35,251 nt of DNA from CAIURC01 sp043777315 (GTDB lineage Bacteria; Verrucomicrobiota; Verrucomicrobiia; Chthoniobacterales; Chthoniobacteraceae), in the NCBI GenBank assembly GCA_043777315.1, contig JAYVPW010000028.1:1-35251 (forward strand). Direction: 5' to 3'. Position numbers and translations under genes: made by a program. Below the pieces are notes generated by a model. The model searched no databases. It worked only from the letters and a program-made list of their open reading frames with translations, and was not told the DNA's origin. Positions 1 to 8,073 of the stretch are shown here, piece by piece (positions within the stretch are counted from its first letter, which is position 1; each line of letters starts with the position of its first letter).

Positions 1-79
1 TTTCCCCCTCCGCGATGCGCGAGCGTCACGGGAAATAGTTAGAGGTCCTTCGACTCCGCTTCGCTGCGCTCTGGATGAC
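1..79. repeat. Family-1 long palindrome, left-truncated copy
   Basis: This is the right half of an inverted-repeat element. It begins in the loop (TTTCCCC at base 1), then carries GGAAATAGTTAGAGGTCC and ends CTGGATGAC at 79. The same right arm recurs at 14409-14536, 19022-19150, 27337-27467 and 35145-35251. It lies 49 bp beyond the stop of the minus-strand glycosyltransferase gene. The left arm is cut off by the window edge. Confidence 0.85.
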
Positions 80-128
80 GGGATTTTGCGTCGCCGCGCG
101 AAGGGGGGCTTTTGTGCGCTGTGCAATG

Positions 129-1304
129 TCATACGCCGGCACGGTCCAGGAGCGAAGCGATGACTTTCGTGGCTTCGAAATGCTCGGTGGCGAGGGCGGC
201 GGCGGCTCGGGAATGGAGGGCGTAGTCGAGGTTGATTTCGCGGACGGCTTCCGCAATTTGGTCGAGATTTTCGAAGGCGAAGAGGCCGCGTTGGTCGCCG
301 CCGAAGTGTCTGGTGAAGCCGGTTTGCTGCGTGATGACGGGGCGCCCGGCGGCGAGGTAGCAGGCGGAGCGGTCGCTGAACCAGCCGGTTTCGAGGCGGA
401 CGTATTGGTCCTTCGCGACGGTGAATTCGCCCTTCGAATTCTGGAGAAATCCGCGGTAGCGGTTGTGGTCGATGCTGTTCTCTTCGGGGTTCGAAAGCAG
501 CCAATCATGCGCGAGGAATTGGTCGATCGTCGTTTGCTCGCGAATCGTGGTGGCGAGCTCGAATGTCTCGCCGGCGCGGCGCGGGGCGTCGATGAAGCGG
601 AGGAATTCGAGCGACTTGCTCCAGAGATATTTTTCGCCGCGCCAGGTGATGTCTTTGAGGTCGCTGGTGTTCCAATTTGCGACCGACGTAAAGCGAGCGT
701 CGGGCGGCGGAAACGAGGTCGTTTTCCACAAATCGGTGACGACTGGCTGGCGGGTCGGGAGCCACTGGAACTGGTGCAGCGGGACGGGAAATTCGGGGCG
801 GCCGATGTTCTCGCCGAACGTAAAAAGCGCGTGGTGATGCGAGAGATATTCGATCGGCTCGGGCTCGTTTTTATCGACCTTGATCTGCTCCACGCCGGGG
901 TCGCTTTCGACGTAAATGATTCGCTCGCATTGGCGCAGGTCGTCGTTGAGTTCCTGCGCGCCGCAGATGTTCAGGATGGCGTCGGCGGTGCGGTAGAGTT
1001 CGGTGATGCGTGCCCGCGAAAGCCCCGCGCATGGCTGATCCGGGAGGTATCGGGCGCAAAATCCCCAGCGGTTTTCGAAGCCGAATTCGGCCGCGAGCTC
1101 GCCGAGTTTTTTCGTGGCGTAGCCGAAGTCTTCGGTCACTTCGCCGGTCGTCGGATCGTACGGAAGCCGCCCGGAGTCCTCGATGTAGAAGACTTCGTGG
1201 CCGAGCCGCTGGAGGCCGACGATGTAGTGGATGTGCTGCCAGACTACGCCCGCGATCGGGATGTTGGCCATGAAGCCCATGACGACGATGCGTTTGCGGG
1301 TCAT
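129..1304 (-). CDS. Glycosyltransferase-like protein (CgeB/GT4-like C-terminus)
   Basis: A 391-residue cytoplasmic protein with no signal peptide or membrane segment. The N-terminus opens with a beta strand followed by a GVVWQHIHYIVGLQRLGHEV-type helix, as in the first Rossmann domain of GT-B glycosyltransferases. The C-terminal part (residues 307-330) has GWFSDRSACYLAAGRPVI, the donor-sugar domain segment in which a target is discarded once used, followed by a FAFENLDQIAEAV helix as seen in GT4/CgeB-like enzymes. It presumably moves a sugar from a nucleotide or lipid donor to an envelope glycan; the substrate cannot be read. It is the last gene of a minus-strand cluster behind an acetyltransferase and an ABC exporter, separated from them by a 175-bp gap that holds heptamer repeats. 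The fold assignment is moderately sure, the exact family is not. Confidence 0.7.
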   Translation of the reverse strand: MTRKRIVVMGFMANIPIAGVVWQHIHYIVGLQRLGHEVFYIEDSGRLPYDPTTGEVTEDFGYATKKLGELAAEFGFENRWGFCARYLPDQPCAGLSRARITELYRTADAILNICGAQELNDDLRQCERIIYVESDPGVEQIKVDKNEPEPIEYLSHHHALFTFGENIGRPEFPVPLHQFQWLPTRQPVVTDLWKTTSFPPPDARFTSVANWNTSDLKDITWRGEKYLWSKSLEFLRFIDAPRRAGETFELATTIREQTTIDQFLAHDWLLSNPEENSIDHNRYRGFLQNSKGEFTVAKDQYVRLETGWFSDRSACYLAAGRPVITQQTGFTRHFGGDQRGLFAFENLDQIAEAVREINLDYALHSRAAAALATEHFEATKVIASLLDRAGV

Positions 1305-1323
1305 GGGGCGGAGGGGAGGGGAG

Positions 1324-1474
1324 AACGTCGAACGTCGAACGTCGAACGTCGAACGTCGAAGTAGGAAAAGAAGACGGCTTCGCCGGGGTCGATTCGCGCG
1401 TCGAAAAACCTCCGCGTTCGGCTTCTGAATTCCCCACTTCGACGTTCGACGTTCGACGTTCGACGTTCGACGTT
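1324..1474. repeat. Inverted pair of 5x heptamer arrays
   Basis: Five perfect tandem copies of AACGTCG (1324-1358) are followed after an 81-bp spacer by five perfect copies of the reverse complement CGACGTT (1440-1474). The two arrays form a potential 35-bp stem. In some frames they read as Asn-Val-Glu-Arg-Arg repeats, which are seen as spurious ORF tails in this group of bacteria. The element sits between two co-oriented glycan genes. Confidence 0.9.
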
Positions 1475-1479
1475 TCTTC

Positions 1480-2064
1480 TCATAATTGCTTCACGATCAC
1501 TGCTGGATTGCCAGCCACGACGACATTCGCCGGCACGTCTTTGCTGACGATCGCGCCGGCGGCGACGACGGAGTTTTCGCCGATGGTGACGCCTTTCAAA
1601 ATGACGGCGTTCATGCCGATCCAGACGTTGTCGCGAATGATGACGGGCGCGGTGCGGAGCGGCGGGCGGGGCGGGCGATCTTTGTAAAATGGGGCGAGGG
1701 CGTAGGTGTCGATCCGGCGCTGGGCGGCGTCGATGGGATGGAAGTCGGAATCGGCGATGCCGACATTCCACGAGACGAGGCAATGCGAGCCGATCTCGAT
1801 GTATTCGTCGGCCATGATCAGCGCGCCGTTGAGCAGCGTGAAGTCGCCGATTTTGCACGTCCCGGTTTCGCCGAGCGCGAAGGAAACGCCGGCGTAAAGC
1901 GAGACGTGCTGGCCGAGCTCGATGGCCCGCTCGCGCTTGCTGCGCATGAAGCGAAAAATCTGCGCGGTCTCGGCGTAGAGACCTTCGCCCCAGAAAACAT
2001 TTTCGGGGATCGGGTGCTGCCACCAATCTTGTTCGACGCGGCGATCGGCGGTGATGTTGCTCAT
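1480..2064 (-). CDS. Hexapeptide-repeat acyl/acetyltransferase (WcaF/Maa-like)
   Basis: A 194-residue trimeric left-handed beta-helix acyltransferase that most likely transfers an acetyl group from acetyl-CoA to a sugar. The repeated [I/V]G-x4 turns run from about residue 70 to 190, with NVWIGMNAVILKGVTIGENS at 146-165 and the usual closing VVAGNPAVIVKQL. Asp107 and His109 (in DSDFHPID) lie where this family has its catalytic His. The ATG at 2064 is only 4 nt after the ABC transporter stop. An AGGA at about 2075-2078, inside the end of that gene, can serve as ribosome site, so the two are co-transcribed. The family is certain; the acceptor sugar is unknown, though the neighbours point to a surface polysaccharide or lipid-linked glycan. 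Confidence 0.88.
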   Translation of the reverse strand: MSNITADRRVEQDWWQHPIPENVFWGEGLYAETAQIFRFMRSKRERAIELGQHVSLYAGVSFALGETGTCKIGDFTLLNGALIMADEYIEIGSHCLVSWNVGIADSDFHPIDAAQRRIDTYALAPFYKDRPPRPPLRTAPVIIRDNVWIGMNAVILKGVTIGENSVVAAGAIVSKDVPANVVVAGNPAVIVKQL

Positions 2065-2068
2065 GAGT

Positions 2069-3835
2069 TTAGGTTCCTAAATTAGCCGACCGATACAGCC
2101 CCGCATACACACCGCCGCGCTGGACGAGTTCGGGGCCGGCGCCTTCTTCGACGACGCCGCCGATGCCGAGGACGACGATCTTTTCCATCTGATGAATGGT
2201 GGCGATGCGGTGCGTGATGATGAGGGTCGTGCGGCCACGCATGAGCTCTTCCATCGTCTGCATGATCGCGGCTTCGGTGGTCGGGTCGAGGGCGCTAGTC
2301 GGCTCGTCGAGGAGGAGGATGGGGGCGTTTTTGAGGAAGGCGCGGGCGATGCCGATGCGCTGGCGCTGGCCGACGCTGAGATGGTTTCCGCGCTCGCCGA
2401 CTTGCGACGAATAACCGTCGGCCATCGCGAGGATGAAGTCGTGGGCTTGCGCGCGTTTGGCGGCTTCGATGATGTCGGCCTCGGTCGCGTCGGGGCGTCC
2501 GTAGGCGATGTTTTCGCGGACGGTGGTGGAGAAGAGCAGGGTGTCTTGCAGGACGATGCTGATTTGGTTGCGGAGCGATTTTTTGGTGATGTCGCGGAGG
2601 TCGCGGCCATCGAGGAGAACGCGACCCGCGGTCGGGTCGTAGAAACGCGGGACGAGGCTGAGGAGCGTGCTTTTTCCCGCGCCGGTGCCGCCGACGAAGG
2701 CGACGGTTTGGCCGGGCGCGACGCGAAGATTGACGCCGCCGAGGATCGTGCGCTCGGGCGAGTAGCCGAAGCTCACATTTTCAAAAACGATGTCGCCCGG
2801 AAATCGCTCGACGGTGACCGCATCCGGCGCGTCGGGGACATCGTCGGCACGGTCGAGGACCTCGAAGCAGCGCTGCGCCGCGGCGGCTGCGCCCTCGAGC
2901 GCCCACGCGAGATGGGTGAGCGCTTCGAGCGGGGAGTAGAGCATCACGAGGTAGGTCGAAATCGCGATGAGCGAGCCGAGCGTGAGCGAGCCGGCGAGGA
3001 CGTGTTGCGCCCCGACGTAGTACATCGCCGAGGTGCTGAGAGCCATGAGCGTGCTGACGATGAGCGAGCTTTTCATCGACGTGCCGGTGAGGCGCAGATT
3101 GGCCTCGAGGCTCTGCCGCGCGTGACCGTGGAATTGCTCGATTTCGTGCTCCTCGCGCCCGAATGCCTGCACCATTTTGACCGAGCTGAGTCCCTCCTGC
3201 GCCTGCGTCAAAAGCGCGCTCTCCCGCTCCTGGATCGCGGTCGATTCGGTGCGGATCCTTTTCGCATAAAGATAGATCGCGCCGACCATGAACGGCACGA
3301 TCGTGAGCGAAAGGAGCGCGAGCTGCGGGTCGAGCCGCCAGATGATCGCGAAGGTGCTCACGATGGTAATTATGGCGCTGAAAACGAACGTCGCCTTGCT
3401 GTAGAATCCCTGAATCGCCTGCGAGTCGTAGGCGACGCGAAACGTCGAATCGCCGCTGCGCCGCGTGTCGTGGAATTTCAGCGGGAGCGAGTGGAGATAG
3501 GCGTAAAGTTCGGTGCGGAGCCGGAGCAGGGCGCGCAGGCCGACCTTCACGTAGATCATGTTCGTGAAGAGATTCAGCACGCCGCCGAGGAAGTGGAAGG
3601 CGACGAGCGCGAGGCAGAGGAAGAGGATCGCCTGCGAGATGGAAATCGGAGCGCCGCGGAAGGGGATCGTCGCTTCGCCGCGCATCGCCGCGGGCAGCAC
3701 TTTGTCCACGATGACTGCGAAAGGCCACGGCCGCAGGAGGTTGAAGCCGATGGAGATCAGCATCAACAGTGTTGCCCCAATGCTCGCCCCGAGGAACGGG
3801 CGGAAGTAGGCAAACACGCGTCGGTAAATGGCCAT
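2069..3835 (-). CDS. MsbA-type ABC exporter (fused permease-ATPase)
   Basis: A 588-residue half-transporter with an N-terminal six-helix permease (about residues 15-310) and a C-terminal ATPase, working as a homodimer in the inner membrane. The ATPase shows Walker A GGTGAGKST (382-390), Q-loop Gln430, signature LSVGQ (486-490), Walker B ILLLDEP (506-512) and switch His542. Length and layout fit MsbA and related lipid, lipid-linked glycan or peptide exporters. I chose the start MAIYRRVF at 3835: the open frame extends 76 codons further upstream, but that stretch is Arg-rich, non-conserved in character and precedes the normal first helix. No clear Shine-Dalgarno is visible. Its neighbours (acetyltransferase 4 nt away, glycosyltransferase beyond) suggest export of a modified surface glycan or glycolipid. 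The substrate is inferred. Confidence 0.93.
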   Translation of the reverse strand: MAIYRRVFAYFRPFLGASIGATLLMLISIGFNLLRPWPFAVIVDKVLPAAMRGEATIPFRGAPISISQAILFLCLALVAFHFLGGVLNLFTNMIYVKVGLRALLRLRTELYAYLHSLPLKFHDTRRSGDSTFRVAYDSQAIQGFYSKATFVFSAIITIVSTFAIIWRLDPQLALLSLTIVPFMVGAIYLYAKRIRTESTAIQERESALLTQAQEGLSSVKMVQAFGREEHEIEQFHGHARQSLEANLRLTGTSMKSSLIVSTLMALSTSAMYYVGAQHVLAGSLTLGSLIAISTYLVMLYSPLEALTHLAWALEGAAAAAQRCFEVLDRADDVPDAPDAVTVERFPGDIVFENVSFGYSPERTILGGVNLRVAPGQTVAFVGGTGAGKSTLLSLVPRFYDPTAGRVLLDGRDLRDITKKSLRNQISIVLQDTLLFSTTVRENIAYGRPDATEADIIEAAKRAQAHDFILAMADGYSSQVGERGNHLSVGQRQRIGIARAFLKNAPILLLDEPTSALDPTTEAAIMQTMEELMRGRTTLIITHRIATIHQMEKIVVLGIGGVVEEGAGPELVQRGGVYAGLYRSANLGT

Positions 3836-4071
3836 CTGGCGCGCAGGAAATACTGCGAACGGTCGCGTTGGCAACGCTCTTCCTTGGAGTAGTCGCCGAC
3901 GAGGAGTTCGCCGCGTTTGCCCTTCGACACGTGTGTCCGTTCTCAGTGCAAATTGATTGAACCAAATCGGCCCCGCCCCGTCTAAAATGGACGTTGAGCA
4001 GAAGAATCCGGCGCGTGGCACCCGCCCTGCTAAACCTATCTCGTCCTCAAAAAACCAACCCACCCATCACC

Positions 4072-4251
4072 ATGAAAAAGCCACTCAAAAAAGCCGCCCG
4101 CGCCAACTACAGCTTGGGTGATCTCATCCTCGCCGTCAGCTCCTACAGCAAAAACAACCGTGAGACCGTCGCCGCAGTGGCCGACCTTCTCGACAGCGGT
4201 AAAGTCCGGCTGAACAGCCACGGGCAGAAAATCCGCGCCCGCGTTTGTTGA
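4072..4251 (+). CDS. Small basic protein of unknown function (59 aa)
   Basis: A 59-residue protein starting MKKPLKKAARANYSLGDLI and ending VRLNSHGQKIRARVC. It has a Lys/Arg-rich N-terminus, a central helix-rich part (residues 15-45) and a second basic patch, and no signal peptide or membrane span. The start was set at the ATG at 4072, because the frame upstream is only a 26-codon extension without a ribosome site. A hairpin that may terminate transcription follows at 4323. Size and charge suggest a nucleic-acid- or ribosome-associated protein, but I do not recognise the family and assign no function. It is divergent from the ABC exporter, with a 236-bp gap between them that holds nothing else I can name. 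Confidence 0.6.
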   Translation: MKKPLKKAARANYSLGDLILAVSSYSKNNRETVAAVADLLDSGKVRLNSHGQKIRARVC

Positions 4252-4322
4252 CCTGGGCCGCTCGACGCGGCGCGCCAGAATGGCGCAGGTCGGCGCGTCT
4301 CTTGGCCGCCGAAGAATTTCAA

Positions 4323-4353
4323 CCCCGCTTCCGACTTTCAGGTCGGGGCGGGG
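4323..4353 (+). terminator. Possible terminator hairpin
   Basis: CCCCGC (4323-4328) pairs with GCGGGG (4348-4353), and CCGAC (4331-4335) with GTCGG (4342-4346), around a 6-nt loop. It is followed by TAAGTTTTG, a weak U-run. It lies 71 bp after the small-protein gene and before purB. Confidence 0.5.
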
Positions 4354-4443
4354 TAAGTTTTGTACTGTAGCGGAGAGAGGTTTGAATGACGGGCGAACGG
4401 TTTTTGTTTCCGATCAACTTGTGGCGTCCCTAGTCTTCGCGGC

Positions 4444-5739
4444 GTGATCGACCGCTACACACTTCCCGAGATGGCCGCCATTTGGACGGACCAGCGCAAA
4501 TACGAAATCTGGCTCGAAATCGAGACGCTCGCTTGCGAGGCGCAGGCGGAAATCGGGGTGATTCCGACGGAGGACGCGGAGACGATTCGGGCGAAAGCGA
4601 AGTTCGATTTGCGCGAGATCGAGGAGATCGAAAAGCGGACGAATCATGACGTGATCGCGTTTCTCGAAAACGTCGCGAGCCATGTCGGCCCGGCGTGCCG
4701 TTGGATGCATCACGGGATGACTTCCTCCGACGTGCTCGACACTACGCTCGCGGTGCAGATGGCGCAGGCGTCCGATATTTTGCTGAAAGATTTGCGCGAG
4801 CTGCGCGAAGTGATCGCCCGTCGAGCGCGGGAATTCAAAACGACGCCGATGATCGGGCGGAGCCATGCGATCCACGCGGAGCCGATCACTTTCGGGCTGA
4901 AGCTCGCGCTCATGTACGACGAATTCGGGCGCGCGCTGGAGCGGCTCGAACAAGTGCAGCCGCGCATCCGTGTCGGGAAATTGAGCGGCGCAGTCGGGAC
5001 GCATGCGCACCTCGATCCGCGGGTGGAAGAGCGCGTCTGCGAGCGGCTCGGACTGAGCGCGGCGGCGTTGAGTACGCAGGTCATTCAGCGCGACCGGCAC
5101 GCGGAGTTTCAGGCGATCCTCGCGGTCATCGGATCGTCAATCGATCGCTGGGCAACGGAGTTCCGACACCTGCAGCGCACCGAAGTGCTCGAGGTGGAGG
5201 AGTATTTTTCCGCGGGCCAAAAAGGGAGCTCCGCGATGCCGCACAAGCGCAACCCGATCACTGGCGAAAAGCTCAGCGGACTCGCGCGCCTCCTCCGCGG
5301 CAACGCGATGGCCGCGCTCGAAAACGTCGCGCTCTGGCACGAGCGCGACATCAGCCACAGCTCGGTCGAGCGCGTCATCATGCCGGACTCGACCATCCTG
5401 CTCGACTACATGCTCGTGACCTTGCGCAAGCTCGTCGATCGCCTGCTCGTCTATCCCGAAAACATGGAGCGCAACCTGCGCATCACGAAAGGCCTCTACT
5501 TCAGCCAGACCATTTTGCTGAAGCTCACCGAGCGCGGGCTCGAGCGGAAAGACGCGTACGAAGCGGTGCAGCGCGCCGCGATGAAAACGTGGCAGGGCGA
5601 AGTCAGCTTGCAGGAAAATCTCGCGGCCGAACCGCAGGTCGCGGCGGTGCTCTCGCGCGAGGAAATCGACCGGCTCTGCTCGCTCGATATTCATTTTCAG
5701 CACCTCGACGCGACCTTTAAAAAACTCGGGCTGGAGTGA
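4444..5739 (+). CDS. purB: Adenylosuccinate lyase
   Basis: A 431-residue cytosolic homotetrameric enzyme that removes fumarate from SAICAR and from adenylosuccinate, so it acts twice in purine synthesis. The fumarase/aspartase-superfamily signature GSSAMPHKRNP is at 261-271 and includes the catalytic Ser of the flexible loop. TSSD is at 93-96, and the general-acid His is in GRSH (138-141). The length is usual for bacterial PurB. The start is GTG at 4444, giving the normal MIDRYTLPEM N-terminus; no in-frame ATG fits. It stands as a single-gene unit behind a hairpin, with the broken methyltransferase 16 bp downstream. Assignment is secure. Confidence 0.97.
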   Translation: MIDRYTLPEMAAIWTDQRKYEIWLEIETLACEAQAEIGVIPTEDAETIRAKAKFDLREIEEIEKRTNHDVIAFLENVASHVGPACRWMHHGMTSSDVLDTTLAVQMAQASDILLKDLRELREVIARRAREFKTTPMIGRSHAIHAEPITFGLKLALMYDEFGRALERLEQVQPRIRVGKLSGAVGTHAHLDPRVEERVCERLGLSAAALSTQVIQRDRHAEFQAILAVIGSSIDRWATEFRHLQRTEVLEVEEYFSAGQKGSSAMPHKRNPITGEKLSGLARLLRGNAMAALENVALWHERDISHSSVERVIMPDSTILLDYMLVTLRKLVDRLLVYPENMERNLRITKGLYFSQTILLKLTERGLERKDAYEAVQRAAMKTWQGEVSLQENLAAEPQVAAVLSREEIDRLCSLDIHFQHLDATFKKLGLE

Positions 5740-5755
5740 TTCGCGAGCTGCTCCC

Positions 5756-6526
5756 GTGATTCTGCAATCGCTGATCAAGACCGCGCTTTTCCGGCTCGGC
5801 TTCAGCATCAAAAAAATCCGTCCCCGCCACCGGGGCAGAGCGGGGGAGAAGGCGCGCGATCAACCACCCGATGCCGCGGAACTCCGATCATTGCTGCATC
5901 GCGATGAAATTTTCGGAGGCTTCGATTTCAAAAAACATCCGCTCGACCTCCGTGGCTGGGGCAGCGAATCGCCCGCCTTTCGCGAGCTGATCCTCGCGCA
6001 AAAACCGCGGCTCATCATCGAGGTCGGGACATGGAAAGGCGGCTCCGCGCTCGAAATGGCTCGCGTGCTCGACGAGGCGAATCTGCCTGCCGCGATCCTG
6101 TGCATCGACACTTGGCTCGGCGCGCTGGAATTTTGGACCGACCTCGCGGACCCTGAGCGCCACGGCAGCCTCCAGCTCCAGCACGGCTACCCGTCCGTCT
6201 ATTTTCAGTTCCTCGCGAACGTCTGCCACCGCGGCGCGCAATAGCGCATCGTCCCGTTTCCGCAGACCTCCTCGATTGCCGGGCTATGGCTTCGCTCGTT
6301 CGGCATCCGCGCGGATTTGATCTACCTCGACGGGAGCCACGAGGAAGAGGATGTCGCCGATGATCTCGCGAATTTCTGGGAGGCACTCGCGCCCGGCGGG
6401 ACGCTCTTCGGCGACGACTACAGTTGGGACGGAGTGCGTCTCGCCGTGGACCGATTCGCCGGCGAGCATCGGCTCGCGCTCGCCTTCATCGCTGACAAAT
6501 GGGTGTTGAAAAAAGCGGGACGCTAA
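5756..6526 (+). pseudogene. Class I SAM methyltransferase interrupted by in-frame TAG
   Basis: Two open pieces in the same frame, 5756-6241 and 6245-6526, are separated by a single TAG at 6242-6244. Together they give a 256-residue Methyltransf_24-like protein. The SAM-binding motif I, IIEVGTWKGGSALEMARV, is in the first piece. The motif with an acidic strand end (IYLDGSHEEEDV), followed by LAPGGTLFGDDY, is in the second. Residues on both sides of the TAG (CHRGAQ and RIVPFPQTSS) read smoothly as one protein, so no frameshift is needed; one G-to-T change from GAG would explain the stop. The 5' start is GTG at 5756, 16 bp after purB. Truncation at residue 162 removes a core strand of the Rossmann fold, so the product should be inactive unless the TAG is read through or is a sequencing error. 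Confidence 0.82.
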
Positions 6527-6657
6527 AAAAGCAGCATCACCCGCAAACCCGCTCAGGCACAAGGTCTGCGGCGATTCCATCCGTCAGCGCGAGCTTCTTC
6601 TTTTCAGCTCCCGCGCTTTCAGTATTCTCTCATCACTTCGCGACACGGACTCGTTTT

Positions 6658-8028
6658 ATGACTCGGAAAATCGCTCTTCTGCTCCTCACCGCCCTCCTGC
6701 CGTTCACCGGCTGCAACAAGGTCAAGCACGTCCCATTTCTCAGTAGATCAAAGACTGCCGACGCGACCGCGGCACAGGCGGCGGCAGCTCCGACAGCGAC
6801 CCCGCCGCCGGCGCCGCCGCCCGACATCCTGGTCCCGAAAGTCGCGTCCAAGCCCGAGATCAACACGCACTCTTCGACTGTCGTTTTGTGCTACCACAAC
6901 GTCGAGGACAAGGGCGGCTCGAAGGCGCTCACGATCACGACGACTGAATTCGAGAAACAGCTCCAAGGCATCAAGGACAGCGGCTTCACCGTCATCGGCA
7001 TGCAGGACTTCCTCGCCTTTCGCCGTGGTGAAAAAGAGATCCCCGCGAAGAGCTGCATCATCACCATCGATGACGGCTGGCTCTCCGCCTACACGAACGC
7101 GTGGCCGCTCCTGAAAAAATTCCAATATCCGTTCACGCTCTTCATTTACGTGAACTACGTCGGCACCGGCGGCAAATCGATGACGTGGGAGCAGCTCGGC
7201 GAAATGCGCGACGCGGGCGTGGACATCCAGTGCCACACCTACTCGCACTCGAACCTGAAAATCCCCGGCGGCGGCATGGACAAGACGCACTCCGAGATGG
7301 TGAAACGCGACGTCGCCGCGCTCGGGGTGGACGGCTGGATGCGGAAGGAAATCGTCGAGTCGAAAGCGGTGCTCGAGAAACAACTCGGGATCAAATGCAA
7401 CGCCTTCGCGTATCCCTTCGGCATCTACAACACGAAGGCGCGCGAGCTGGTGAAAGAGGCGGGTTACGAGGCGGCGTTCACGGTTTACGGGCAGCAGTTG
7501 CGGCACAATTCGCCTCCCTTCGATCTGCTCGGGCGCTACGCCATCGAGGCCGCGAAGCCGCAGATCTTCACCGATGCGATGAAGATGATCGGCGGCGGTG
7601 TGGCTGCCGATCCGCTCGCTTCTTCCACCGTGGCGCAGCTCGCCGCGAGTTCGATGGTCACGCAGCCGATGGAAGGCGAGACCATCAAAGACCCGCGCCC
7701 GACCTTGAAAGTGAACCTCGCCACGATGGGCGAAGTGGACCCGGCGAGCATCCATCTCCGGCTCAGCGGCGTCGGCGACATCCCGGTGAAATACGATCCC
7801 GCCACGCATCTCGCGGAAGCGAAAGTCATGCAGGCACTCCACGAGCCGCACTACACCGTCATCCTCACTGCCAACGTCGGCGGTCGCAAAGCCGAGACCC
7901 GCTGGACCTTCAACTTCAGCCTCGACGGCAAAGCCCCGCCGCCGATCGAAACCTCGCTCCCGCCCCGCGACGCGGCACCCGCGCCCGTCGTGCCCGCCAA
8001 GCCCGCGAAGGGAAAGGCGAAGCGGTGA
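6658..8028 (+). CDS. Polysaccharide deacetylase (NodB-type) lipoprotein
   Basis: A 456-residue envelope protein. Residues 1-19 (MTRKIALLLLTALLPFTGC) form a lipoprotein signal with Cys19, followed by an Ala/Pro-rich linker (33-56). The carbohydrate esterase 4 domain starts at VVLCYHNV (75). It has the metal/catalytic pair TIDDGW (Asp138, Asp139), the His-x3-His metal site HTYSH (193-197) and an AYPFGIY motif further on. These deacetylases remove N- or O-acetyl groups from peptidoglycan or surface polysaccharide. After about residue 340 there is an extra beta-rich, Ig-like domain that probably binds the substrate. The start at 6658 is the only one giving a signal peptide. The 131 bp upstream show no other feature, and the gene seems to be transcribed alone. 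Confidence 0.92.
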   Translation: MTRKIALLLLTALLPFTGCNKVKHVPFLSRSKTADATAAQAAAAPTATPPPAPPPDILVPKVASKPEINTHSSTVVLCYHNVEDKGGSKALTITTTEFEKQLQGIKDSGFTVIGMQDFLAFRRGEKEIPAKSCIITIDDGWLSAYTNAWPLLKKFQYPFTLFIYVNYVGTGGKSMTWEQLGEMRDAGVDIQCHTYSHSNLKIPGGGMDKTHSEMVKRDVAALGVDGWMRKEIVESKAVLEKQLGIKCNAFAYPFGIYNTKARELVKEAGYEAAFTVYGQQLRHNSPPFDLLGRYAIEAAKPQIFTDAMKMIGGGVAADPLASSTVAQLAASSMVTQPMEGETIKDPRPTLKVNLATMGEVDPASIHLRLSGVGDIPVKYDPATHLAEAKVMQALHEPHYTVILTANVGGRKAETRWTFNFSLDGKAPPPIETSLPPRDAAPAPVVPAKPAKGKAKR

Positions 8029-8073
8029 GTCAGAAGTGGGCGGGTTGAGGTAGCGTCGGGCCGAGGGCGCGAA

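Noticed and set aside
75..1364. A 429-codon plus-strand frame opposite the glycosyltransferase gene
   Set aside because: Its product is low-complexity and Arg/Glu/Val-rich and it runs into the heptamer repeats; the minus-strand frame encodes a recognisable protein.
1324..1474. Possible CRISPR array
   Set aside because: The units are 7 bp, directly adjacent without spacers, and no cas gene is present.
3836..4063. 76-codon N-terminal extension of the ABC exporter
   Set aside because: The extension is Arg-rich and unlike family members; the first helix begins soon after the Met at 3835.
6242..6244. TAG read as pyrrolysine
   Set aside because: Pyrrolysine use is confined to a few lineages with pyl genes, none is seen here, and the family has no need for it; a nonsense change is simpler.
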